Source of the DNA: an uncultured Bacilli bacterium
GTDB lineage: Bacteria; Bacillota_I; Bacilli_A; RF39; UBA660
NCBI GenBank assembly: GCA_934120715.1
Contig: CAKOUW010000001.1
Location: 310,001 to 374,000 of the forward strand
Length of the DNA stretch: 64,000 nucleotides
Direction: 5' to 3'
Of the stretch, positions 49,932-58,008 are shown piece after piece; position 1 is the stretch's first letter, and every line of letters begins with the position of its first letter. The translations under genes were made by a program, and so were the position numbers. A model generated the notes under the pieces. It was not told the DNA's origin, ran no database searches, and saw only the letters and a list, made by a program, of their open reading frames with translations.

Positions 49932-52124
49932 CTATTTTATACCATTTATTAGAAAATCTTTAATAGTTGTTCTTCTAATATCATCTTTTTTATTTTTAAT
50001 AGCAAAATCAAGGGAAGATATTTCTCCTACTAAATATAATTTCTTTTTACATCTAGTTACTGCTGTATATATTAGCTTCTGATACAACATCTTATTATAT
50101 ATTTTAGATATTGGTATTATCACAACATCAAATTCACTACCTTGTGATTTATGAATTGATATGGAATACGCTAGACGAAAGTTAGAAAAGTTAGCTGGAG
50201 TATATTTAACTACATTACCATCAAAATCAATATATATTTCTTTTTTAGGAGAAGTGACAATTCTTTCTATAATTCCTATATCACCATTGTACACATTTTC
50301 TTCTGGCATATTTGTTAGTTGAATTACTTTATCATTTTCTCTAAAGATCGTATCTAATACTTTAATTTCTTTTTTATTTTTGGATTTTGGGTTAAATACT
50401 TTTTGAATATTATCATTGATATTATCAATACCTATATAGGTTTTATACATTGGAGCTAGAATTTGAAATTTTTTATAAGACAAATCTTTATAAGTATTAG
50501 ATATTTCCATAATATTTTGAAGAATATCATTACTATCACATTCAATAAAAGTTAAATCCTCATCTTTATTAAAAATGTTGGTATTTAGGGTTTTATTTCT
50601 AATGTCATAAGCTAGAGATAAGATATTGGAATCTTTACCTTGACGATATAGTTCTTTTAATTCTACTATTGGTAATTTTTCTGATTTTATTAAATCTCTT
50701 AATATTTGTCCTGGCCCAACTGATGGTAATTGATGATCATCACCGACTAAGATTATTTTGCAGTTAGCGGATAGACCTTTTAGGAGACTAGCCATTAAGT
50801 AAGTATCAACCATACTTGCTTCATCAATGATTACTAATTCAACTTTACTTTTATTATACTCATTTACTTGAAATTTATTGGTCTCTTTTTGCCATTTTAA
50901 AAATCTATGAATAGTTGATGCTTTTAGTAGAGATGTCTCACTCATTCTTTTTGCTGCTCTTCCGGTTGGAGCTAAAAGAGCTACTTTATTTAGTAAGGAT
51001 TCAATTGATAATTTATTTACAGTTTTATATAGTTCTATGATAGCTCGCATGATGGTTGTTTTTCCAGTACCTGGACCACCAGTTATTATTAGAAAGTTTT
51101 TTAGGCAACTGTTTTTTATAGCCTCTAATTGATCAGAATTATAATTAATATCAAGTAATTCTTCTAATTCTTTTATTTTTGAATCAATATTTTTCTTCTT
51201 TAAATCAGGTGTATTAGCTAGAAGTCTAAATCTTTTAACAATTAAGGTTTCTGCTTCATACATCTTTGTTAGATAATATTTATCTTCTTTAACTACTACG
51301 TCTAAATCTAGTTGTAATTCATTTATGGTTTTATCAAATAACTCTTCATCAACAATAGCATCTAATATTTTGGGTAATGTTGTAATTAATTCATCTTTTT
51401 TGTAGTAACAATGACCATATAAATTACTTACTTCATCCATTATATATAATATGGCTGCTTTTATTCTAATAGGCGATAATTTATCTATATTCATGTTTAA
51501 AGCTATTTTATCGACTTTTTTAAATGATAAATTACTAATTGTTTTTACTAAGTCATAGATATTTTCTTCTACTACTTTTTGGGTATCATTTTTATAATAA
51601 TTATATATAATCATGGAATCTTTATTTGAAAAGCCAATATCTTGTAAATATATTATGGTTTCATAACTAGCTTCATATTCTTTTAGTTTACTATGAAGTG
51701 TTTCAATATTTTTATGAGTTATTCCTGGTATTAGGATTAGACTATCTTTATTTTCTAATATTATTTTTAAAGTGTCTTTTCCTAAGACATCAACAATAGC
51801 TTTAGCTTTTTTCTCACCAATACCTTTAAATTGTCCACTAGTTAAAAATTCAATGATGGAGTCTTTTTCTTCTGGTTTTGATCGTTCGTAACTTTCTACT
51901 TGAAATTGCTCTCCATATTTTTCATGATTAACTAATTGTCCATAAAATATATATGTATCTATGTCATTTAGTTCAGCAAAATAACCAGTAAAAGTGATAG
52001 TATTATTTAAATAATTAGCTAGGTCTTCACTATCGGTATCACTAACTTTAAAAATACCAATGTTATATCCATTGGTATTTTGGTAAATACTTCTAATATA
52101 GTGTCCTTTTATATATACTGACAT
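49932..52124 (-). CDS. recD2: ATP-dependent DNA helicase RecD2
   Basis: A superfamily 1B helicase moving 5' to 3'. At 730 residues it has the RecD2 layout: an N-terminal OB-like domain (about 1-80), helix-hairpin-helix motifs (FKGIGEKKAKAIVDVLG), then the helicase core with Walker A GGPGTGKTT, IIDEASMVD, VGDDHQLPSVGPGQ and the C-terminal SIHKSQGSEFDVV. RecD2 acts outside RecBCD in Firmicutes and is tied to repair and fork stability. It is 14 bases after mtaB. Confidence 0.93.
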   Translation of the reverse strand: MSVYIKGHYIRSIYQNTNGYNIGIFKVSDTDSEDLANYLNNTITFTGYFAELNDIDTYIFYGQLVNHEKYGEQFQVESYERSKPEEKDSIIEFLTSGQFKGIGEKKAKAIVDVLGKDTLKIILENKDSLILIPGITHKNIETLHSKLKEYEASYETIIYLQDIGFSNKDSMIIYNYYKNDTQKVVEENIYDLVKTISNLSFKKVDKIALNMNIDKLSPIRIKAAILYIMDEVSNLYGHCYYKKDELITTLPKILDAIVDEELFDKTINELQLDLDVVVKEDKYYLTKMYEAETLIVKRFRLLANTPDLKKKNIDSKIKELEELLDINYNSDQLEAIKNSCLKNFLIITGGPGTGKTTIMRAIIELYKTVNKLSIESLLNKVALLAPTGRAAKRMSETSLLKASTIHRFLKWQKETNKFQVNEYNKSKVELVIIDEASMVDTYLMASLLKGLSANCKIILVGDDHQLPSVGPGQILRDLIKSEKLPIVELKELYRQGKDSNILSLAYDIRNKTLNTNIFNKDEDLTFIECDSNDILQNIMEISNTYKDLSYKKFQILAPMYKTYIGIDNINDNIQKVFNPKSKNKKEIKVLDTIFRENDKVIQLTNMPEENVYNGDIGIIERIVTSPKKEIYIDFDGNVVKYTPANFSNFRLAYSISIHKSQGSEFDVVIIPISKIYNKMLYQKLIYTAVTRCKKKLYLVGEISSLDFAIKNKKDDIRRTTIKDFLINGIK

Positions 52125-52138
52125 AGATATCTCCTTTG

Positions 52139-53410
52139 TTATTCGGCTATTAAGTATGGGTAATCTAATTCTTTTATTTCTACTGTTACAAATTCATTTC
52201 TAGGTAATTCTTTATTAATTTTTACATGTAGATAGTTGCTGGTATGACCATAAGTATTTCCATCTTTTATTTCTTCTGTTAATACTTCTAGTTTTCTACC
52301 AATAAATTTATTAGCATACGCTATTTCAAGCTCTTTAGATAATTTTAGTAATTCTCTGGCGCGCATCTTTTTAATTGATGGTTCCACTTTATTATCAAAG
52401 GTAGCTGACTTGGTACCTTTTCTTTCACTATATGGGAAGACATGAATCTTGGCAAAGGCTAATTCTTTTGCTGTTGTTAATGTTTCATTGAATAGTTCAT
52501 CTGTTTCCATTGGGAAACCTACTATTATATCAGTCGTTATAGCAATATCTTTACGAATAGATCTTATTTTCTCTATTTTTTTATAAAAATAATCTAAATC
52601 ATATTTACGGTTCATTAGTTTTAGGATTGTATTACTTCCTGATTGAAGTGGAATATGAAGATGATCAACAATGATATTGCTGTCTTTTATAATATCTAGG
52701 ACTTCATCTGTTAATTCAGTTATTTCTATTGATGAAATTCTAAGACGTTTTAGACCATCTATTTTTATTAACTCTTTTAAAAGGAAAGCAAAATTGGTAT
52801 TAAGATCTACTCCATAATTACCAGTATGAATTCCTGTTAAAACTATTTCTTTGTAACCGTTCTTCACTAGAGTTTCAACTTCTTCTAATACTTTATTAAA
52901 GTCTTTACTGCGACATTTACCTCTAACAAAAGGAATTATACAGTAGCTACAAAAGTTTTCACAACCATCTTGGATTTTAACGAAGGCTCTTGTTCTACCT
53001 GGAAAGTCTTCAATATACATATCTTCAAATTCTTGTGGAATTTCACTATACAATCTTTTTATTGTCTCTTTTTTAGAAAAATATTCATCTAAAAGTTCTA
53101 CTATTTTATTTTTATCTTTATTACCAATTACAATATCTAGTCCTTCAATATTATAATCTTTATTAGCTTCAATAAAACAACCCATGGCTACTATACAAGC
53201 TTCTGGATTATTAGATATAGCTTTTCTTATCATTTTCTTGGATTTAATGTCACTAGTATTGGTAACTGTACAAGTATTAATTATGTACACATCACACGGA
53301 TCGTTAAATGATTTTATTTCATAATTATTATTTTTTAATAGGTTTATTACATATTCACTTTCATATGTATTTACTTTACAACCTAATGTTAATACTCCTA
53401 CACTTCTCAT
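52139..53410 (-). CDS. mtaB: tRNA t6A37 methylthiotransferase MtaB
   Basis: A radical SAM methylthiotransferase that turns t6A37 into ms2t6A37 in tRNAs reading ANN codons. The N-terminal UPF0004 domain has GCKVNTYESE, NTCTVTN and GCF with its Cys ligands; the radical SAM cluster motif is CENFCSYCIIPFVRG. A TRAM-like C-terminal end is present. 423 residues. MtaB-type rather than MiaB/RimO is supported by the GCKVN start and by the segment HIPLQSGS. Its ATG overlaps the stop codon of the upstream lipoprotein gene by one base. Confidence 0.92.
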   Translation of the reverse strand: MRSVGVLTLGCKVNTYESEYVINLLKNNNYEIKSFNDPCDVYIINTCTVTNTSDIKSKKMIRKAISNNPEACIVAMGCFIEANKDYNIEGLDIVIGNKDKNKIVELLDEYFSKKETIKRLYSEIPQEFEDMYIEDFPGRTRAFVKIQDGCENFCSYCIIPFVRGKCRSKDFNKVLEEVETLVKNGYKEIVLTGIHTGNYGVDLNTNFAFLLKELIKIDGLKRLRISSIEITELTDEVLDIIKDSNIIVDHLHIPLQSGSNTILKLMNRKYDLDYFYKKIEKIRSIRKDIAITTDIIVGFPMETDELFNETLTTAKELAFAKIHVFPYSERKGTKSATFDNKVEPSIKKMRARELLKLSKELEIAYANKFIGRKLEVLTEEIKDGNTYGHTSNYLHVKINKELPRNEFVTVEIKELDYPYLIAE

Positions 53411-54084
53411 TATTCATTTTCCTCTTTAAATTTTTGATACCAGGACTTAGCTTTTTCCTTTACTTCAGATGCTTTTTCTTTAGCTTTATCTATTACTGGT
53501 TCATAAGCCTCTTTTAATCTTTCTTTATCTTCTTCATATATTTTTATAGTATTGTCATAGGCTTCATCGCCCACTTTTTCTTTATATTTTTCTTTTAGCT
53601 TGGCAATACCTTCTTTAATATTATTATACACTTTATTAGTAGACTTTCTTAACTCTTCTTTATAATTTGGAAATAAGGAGTCTATTTTATTGTCAATTTT
53701 TTCATATATTACAAGAATCCTAGCTTTAGCTTCATCACTTAATTCATTAAAAGTTTTACCATTGATTGTGCCATCATAAAATATAAAATCAGTTAAAATG
53801 ATAAAGTCTTTTTTTAATTTCTTTTCTAAGTTTGTGTCAGTTGAAGTATCATTAATGTTTTGAACTTCTTCTTCAACTAATCTAAATTGTTCAATAATTG
53901 CTTCATCACTACTGTCGGCATTATTATTTACGATTTTAGTATCTGGAGACTGTTTATCGGTTGCCTCTATTTTTGCAGCCTTGGTGGCATTTTGCGCCAA
54001 ACCCTTCTTTTTAGTATACTGATTTGTAGTTGCACAACCTGTCATTAAAAATATACCAACTACTATTAAAATTATCTTTTTCAT
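53410..54084 (-). CDS. lipoprotein, helical, 224 residues
   Basis: An exported lipoprotein: signal helix then LMTGC with the lipid-modified Cys at residue 17. The mature part is charged, mostly helical and rich in Lys/Glu, with a coiled-coil-like C-terminal half (IKEGIAKLKEKYKEKV, KAKEKASEVKEKAKS). No family is recognised. The ATG at 54084 has AGGGGG upstream; an in-frame GTG or ATG 21 bases earlier would overlap the site. A near-consensus promoter lies just before it. It overlaps mtaB and is the first gene of the lipoprotein-mtaB-recD2 transcript. Confidence 0.75.
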   Translation of the reverse strand: MKKIILIVVGIFLMTGCATTNQYTKKKGLAQNATKAAKIEATDKQSPDTKIVNNNADSSDEAIIEQFRLVEEEVQNINDTSTDTNLEKKLKKDFIILTDFIFYDGTINGKTFNELSDEAKARILVIYEKIDNKIDSLFPNYKEELRKSTNKVYNNIKEGIAKLKEKYKEKVGDEAYDNTIKIYEEDKERLKEAYEPVIDKAKEKASEVKEKAKSWYQKFKEENE

Positions 54085-54105
54085 AGCTATTCCCCCTTCC
54101 GTCAT

Positions 54106-54134
54106 ATTATAACATAAATACTATTGGTTTTCAA
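54106..54134 (-). promoter_or_regulatory. promoter of the lipoprotein operon
   Basis: TTGAAA (54129-54134), 17 bases, TATAAT (54106-54111) on the minus strand. Confidence 0.8.
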
Positions 54135-54147
54135 TTAAGTCTTTAAA

Positions 54148-54166
54148 AGAGTAGCCGAGCTACTCT
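54148..54166 (-). terminator. terminator after the ThyX-like gene
   Basis: Perfect arms AGAGTAG and CTACTCT with a five-base loop; TTTT follows on the minus strand and T-rich sequence on the plus strand. Confidence 0.7.
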
Positions 54167-54169
54167 ATT

Positions 54170-55369
54170 TTATATTTTTCTGTTTAATAATTTTCCTTCC
54201 TTAAATTTGCAATCCATTGGACATTTAAAGTCTTTGAATGTGCATCTAGCCCCTTTCATATAATTAGATATATTTTTAGTTACAGGACTGTCAGATTTTT
54301 CTACTGCCTTTTGATATTTTAAAAGAGTATCTTTTGTTTGTTCCATAATTTCAAGCTGAGCACCAGTACATAATCTTTCTTTACATTTTAAAATGAAATC
54401 ATCATATTTACCCATTTCACTAATTAATACTAATTCACCAATTGGATATCGATCTTTAACTTTTTCCATGTCACTTAACCATTCAGCAGTTAGATCTTTA
54501 TCATCCGCTATTATTGGCGGTATATAGTATTCCTTTTCGGCTAATAGTTCTAATTGATAATCAATTGTTCTATGTCTTTGTGCCTGTGCATATTCGGCAA
54601 ATGATCCTTTGTATGTTGTTGAATATACATCACCAAAGTATTCTTTTCTTTTTGATAGATCAGTACCAAACAATGATAAACTTCTTTGCTTTTCATTTGT
54701 CATTAAACGAGGCTCTAAGACATTTAATTCTTTTAAGACTTTGCAAAATTCGTCCATTGAACTAGCTAGTTTTTGTTCAAAGTCTGAAGAAGATGTACTA
54801 ACTCTTTCAATATATTCCTTCATCCAAGAGGCTATGTAATTAATTTGTCTTAGGGTTGTTGAATAGATCATTTCTGTTGGCATAAAAACAGTTACTAAGT
54901 TTCTAGCATTTTCTTGAGCTAAAGTCTTAATTTTAAATTTACCATAAATGTCTTTATACTTATCTTCAATTCTATCCTTTAAAATTACAAACCATTTATT
55001 ATATAATTCTTCTTCAAGTTTAGTTATAGTTGAATTTTCTTTTTCTACTACTTTTGTATATCTTCCGGACTTTTCACTAGTTGTGTACTCTTTTTCGTTG
55101 TTAATGACCATTGCTAATATTTTAGGAATATTTTTTATATTAAAATTAATAGTAACATGGTCATAGACACTATGATGACCATTAATTAATGTATTTTCTA
55201 TTCTTTTTTCAGTTTTTTCTTCTGGCTCATTTAAAAGATGGTCAAAGCCTTCTTTGTCATAACAAACTCCTGCTATCTTACCACATAACTCAAGAGCACC
55301 TTTTAAATCAAAAGTTTTATCTTCTTTTAAAAAGTAATTTGGTAAGATATTAATTTTTATTTTTTCCAT
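54170..55369 (-). CDS. duplicated ThyX-like protein
   Basis: ThyX makes dTMP from dUMP with FAD and methylenetetrahydrofolate. This 399-residue protein is about twice a usual ThyX (220-250). Residues 1-190 keep the fold signature: GHHSVYDHVTINF, EKSGRYTKV and ARNLVTVFMPTEMIYSTTLRQINY (quoted in parts), but the RHR of the RHRxxS motif is replaced (NNEKEYTTSEKSGRY). Residues about 240-350 form a second, diverged copy with AQRHRTIDYQL and KERLCTGAQLEIMEQT. So the RHR lies in the second half and the SGRY in the first. A single-chain pseudo-dimer with complementary sites is inferred; catalysis is unproven. The gene is monocistronic. Confidence 0.75.
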   Translation of the reverse strand: MEKIKINILPNYFLKEDKTFDLKGALELCGKIAGVCYDKEGFDHLLNEPEEKTEKRIENTLINGHHSVYDHVTINFNIKNIPKILAMVINNEKEYTTSEKSGRYTKVVEKENSTITKLEEELYNKWFVILKDRIEDKYKDIYGKFKIKTLAQENARNLVTVFMPTEMIYSTTLRQINYIASWMKEYIERVSTSSSDFEQKLASSMDEFCKVLKELNVLEPRLMTNEKQRSLSLFGTDLSKRKEYFGDVYSTTYKGSFAEYAQAQRHRTIDYQLELLAEKEYYIPPIIADDKDLTAEWLSDMEKVKDRYPIGELVLISEMGKYDDFILKCKERLCTGAQLEIMEQTKDTLLKYQKAVEKSDSPVTKNISNYMKGARCTFKDFKCPMDCKFKEGKLLNRKI

Positions 55370-55434
55370 TCTACTACCTCCATATGATACTCTTGTAAAT
55401 ATTGTATCATAATATTGAGTAAAATATATAATAA

Positions 55435-55458
55435 AAGAAGATGTAATTTCATCTTCTT
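55435..55458 (-). terminator. terminator after the acidic anchored protein
   Basis: Arms AAGAAGATG and CATCTTCTT with a six-base loop and a T-rich tract on the minus strand, overlapping the stop codon. Confidence 0.75.
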
Positions 55459-56503
55459 AATCTAGATTCTTTTTTAATTCTTTTAGAGTCATTAAAAACT
55501 CATTGGTTTTCCTTATTTCTTCGTCTAATTTCTCATAATTAGCAGTATTTTCTAACTCTATATTTCCTGGCTTTTCTTCAGTTGATTCTATACCATATAC
55601 TGGTGAGATAATTGGTGTACTTTTAAAGCCTTGATATATAGGTCTTTTTTCAGTTGCTGTTTCAACTTTTACACTGTCAAAGTCATCTAATACTAATTTT
55701 TCTGGTTCTGGTGTAGTATTGTCTTCAACTTTTATCTCTTCAATTATTTCAGGTGCTTTATTTTCCTCTACTTCTTCTAGCACAGCCTTTGCTTCTTTCA
55801 TTTTCTTTTCAAGGTCTTGTAGGCTTATTGGCTCATTGCCTTCATCTTCATATTTACTTAATTCATCGTTTTCATACATAACTTTTGTTTTTTTCATTAG
55901 TTCATCTAGGCTGATAATAGCATCTTTTTCTTGTTGTTCCTCATATGAAGTTAAATCAATATTTTGTTGAGTACTAGCAGCTTCTAACTCTTTTGTTAAT
56001 CTTAATAATTCTTCTTGAGCTTCTGTTCTATTTGGAGCAATATCAGTATATACTAGATTTTCCTCTATTGGCTTACTAGTAAGTACTTGATCATTTATGT
56101 CATTTTCTTCTGGAATAATGGCTTCTATTACAGGCTCTTCAACTACCTGTTCTTCTATGACAGCAATATTTTCAACTTGAGGAGTTACCTCTACTTCTTC
56201 TGCTGAAATAATAACAGGGCTGGTTACTGGAGTAATTACTGGTTCAATATAGACAGGGGCTTCTTTTACTTCAACACTTTCAATCATTTCCTCAACTGCA
56301 GAAACTTCTTCCTTTTCATTTTCAAGTTGTTCATTTACTTCTTCTACTATTCTATTTAATTCCCTAGTATTTTGTTTTCTCTTTCTTTTATAGGAACCTT
56401 TATCAATAATACTAATAATAAAATATAAGAGGCAGGATACTACTGCGACAAGATATACTACTATTATTTCCTTTGATGTTAAAAATGCAACTATATTGCT
56501 CAT
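55457..56503 (-). CDS. membrane-anchored acidic protein
   Basis: A 348-residue protein with one N-terminal membrane helix (about residues 12-34), a basic stretch (KGSYKRKRKQN) and then about 300 acidic residues rich in Glu, Val, Ile and Pro (repeated VEEPVIE- and PVITPV-like phrases), ending in a helix (KTNEFLMTLKELKKNLD). The basic stretch after the helix places the bulk in the cytoplasm, as in division or scaffold proteins such as EzrA-like anchors, but no family is recognised. GAGGTGAAC precedes the ATG at 56503. It is divergent from the flippase gene and alone in its transcript. Confidence 0.7.
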   Translation of the reverse strand: MSNIVAFLTSKEIIVVYLVAVVSCLLYFIISIIDKGSYKRKRKQNTRELNRIVEEVNEQLENEKEEVSAVEEMIESVEVKEAPVYIEPVITPVTSPVIISAEEVEVTPQVENIAVIEEQVVEEPVIEAIIPEENDINDQVLTSKPIEENLVYTDIAPNRTEAQEELLRLTKELEAASTQQNIDLTSYEEQQEKDAIISLDELMKKTKVMYENDELSKYEDEGNEPISLQDLEKKMKEAKAVLEEVEENKAPEIIEEIKVEDNTTPEPEKLVLDDFDSVKVETATEKRPIYQGFKSTPIISPVYGIESTEEKPGNIELENTANYEKLDEEIRKTNEFLMTLKELKKNLD

Positions 56504-56717
56504 TGCGTTCACCTCTATTATTATAATAACATGCATCTGTTTGATTTAAAAGATGTCATTTAATTTAACATAATTGTTTACAGCTAAATTTACGTTTTTT
56601 TACTTTTGTTCGATTTACATTTTGTTTACTACACAACTATTTTTTATACATTTAAATCATAGCACATATTTTTTTATAAAGATAGATTTTTTTAGAATTT
56701 TTTACATATATTTTATT

Positions 56718-58007
56718 ATGAAAGAGAAATTTATTAAATCAACATTTATATTATTAATTGGTGGATTATTAACAAAGATACTTGGTATGATAATTAAGAT
56801 TGTAATGAGTCGTTTGATTGGTACTGAGGGCTTAGGAGTTTATATGATGATACTCCCTACTTTTTCTTTGTTTATTGGGATTAGTCAATTTGGAATGCCT
56901 GTTGCTATATCAAAGTTGGTAGCAGAAGATAGAAGAAATAATAAAAAGATTTTTTCTTCTGTTTTACCTATAATTTTAATTGTCAACATAGTGTTAATTG
57001 CTGTTATTATTTTAATTGCACCTACTCTAGCTAATAGATTTTTACACAATAATAATACTTATCTAGGTATTTTAGCAATTGCTTTGGTTATTCCTTTTAC
57101 TAGTATTTCTAGTATATGTAGAAGTTATTTTTTTGGAAAAGAGAGAATGATTCCTCACGTTGTTTCAAATTTAATTGAAGATGCAGCTAGACTTATTTTA
57201 ATGATTGCACTTGTGCCATTTTTTATGGAAAAAGGTATTAAATATGCTGTTTGTTTTATTGTCTTATCAAATATTATTAGTGAAGCATTATCAATAGTTG
57301 TCTTATTTTTATTTTTACCTAAAAATGTTAATATTACAAAGGATGATTTAAGACCAAGTAAAAGTTATATGAGGGAATGTCTATCTATTGGAATCCCTAA
57401 TACTACAGGAAGGCTGATTGGGAGTTTTGGATATTTTTTAGAACCAATTATACTTAGTAGTGTTTTAATTATGGTGGGATATAACAGTAATTTTATAACG
57501 AGAGAATATGGAATTTTATCTGGATATGTTATGCCTTTATTACTATTACCATCATTTTTTACATTAGCTATTTCTCAAGCTCTTTTACCAGTAGTATCTA
57601 GGGAATATTCTTTAAAAAGATATGACAGTGTTAAGAAGAAAATAAGACTAGCTATTTCTTTTTCTTTACTAATTGGTGTATTTGTTACAACATTATTTAT
57701 GATATGGCCGCAAGTATTTTTAAGAGTCATTTATCATACTAATGAAGGTGTTAGTTATATGAGAGTTCTTGCTCCAGTGTGTCTTTTTCAATATATTCAG
57801 TCCCCTCTAGCCTTTTCTCTTGATGCGATGGGTAAAAGTAAGGCCTCAATGATTGCTACTACATTGGGAGTTATTACAAGAACTAGCCTATTGTTTGTTT
57901 TGTCTTTATTTAAAATAGGACTTTGGGGATTAATAATTGCTATTAGTGTTAATGTATTTGTAGTAACCTTTTATGAGATCAAAAAAGTTAGGAGTTTTTT
58001 ATCCTAA
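56718..58007 (+). CDS. spoVB: SpoVB/MurJ-type lipid flippase
   Basis: A 429-residue polytopic protein of the MOP exporter superfamily with about 12-14 membrane helices. The start (STFILLIGGLLTKILGMIIKIVMSRLIG) and GTEGLGVYMMI, MPVAISKLVAE are typical of SpoVB and related stage V/peptidoglycan flippases. SpoVB likely moves lipid-linked precursors for cortex synthesis; the vegetative YtgP/MurJ role is the alternative. Given the other spore genes SpoVB is favoured. The ATG at 56718 begins the conserved part; no good ribosome binding site precedes it, and upstream in-frame codons give an unusual Phe-rich extension. It ends against helD with no gap. Confidence 0.75.
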   Translation: MKEKFIKSTFILLIGGLLTKILGMIIKIVMSRLIGTEGLGVYMMILPTFSLFIGISQFGMPVAISKLVAEDRRNNKKIFSSVLPIILIVNIVLIAVIILIAPTLANRFLHNNNTYLGILAIALVIPFTSISSICRSYFFGKERMIPHVVSNLIEDAARLILMIALVPFFMEKGIKYAVCFIVLSNIISEALSIVVLFLFLPKNVNITKDDLRPSKSYMRECLSIGIPNTTGRLIGSFGYFLEPIILSSVLIMVGYNSNFITREYGILSGYVMPLLLLPSFFTLAISQALLPVVSREYSLKRYDSVKKKIRLAISFSLLIGVFVTTLFMIWPQVFLRVIYHTNEGVSYMRVLAPVCLFQYIQSPLAFSLDAMGKSKASMIATTLGVITRTSLLFVLSLFKIGLWGLIIAISVNVFVVTFYEIKKVRSFLS

Positions 58008-58008
58008 C
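57981..58008 (-). terminator. helD terminator inside the flippase gene
   Basis: Arms GTTAGGA and TCCTAAC with an eight-base loop, followed on the minus strand by six T. The hairpin lies in the last codons of the plus-strand flippase gene. Confidence 0.7.

Noticed and set aside
56574..56717. Phe-rich N-terminal extension of the flippase
   Set aside because: Flippase similarity begins at 56718; the extension is AT-rich noise without a ribosome binding site.
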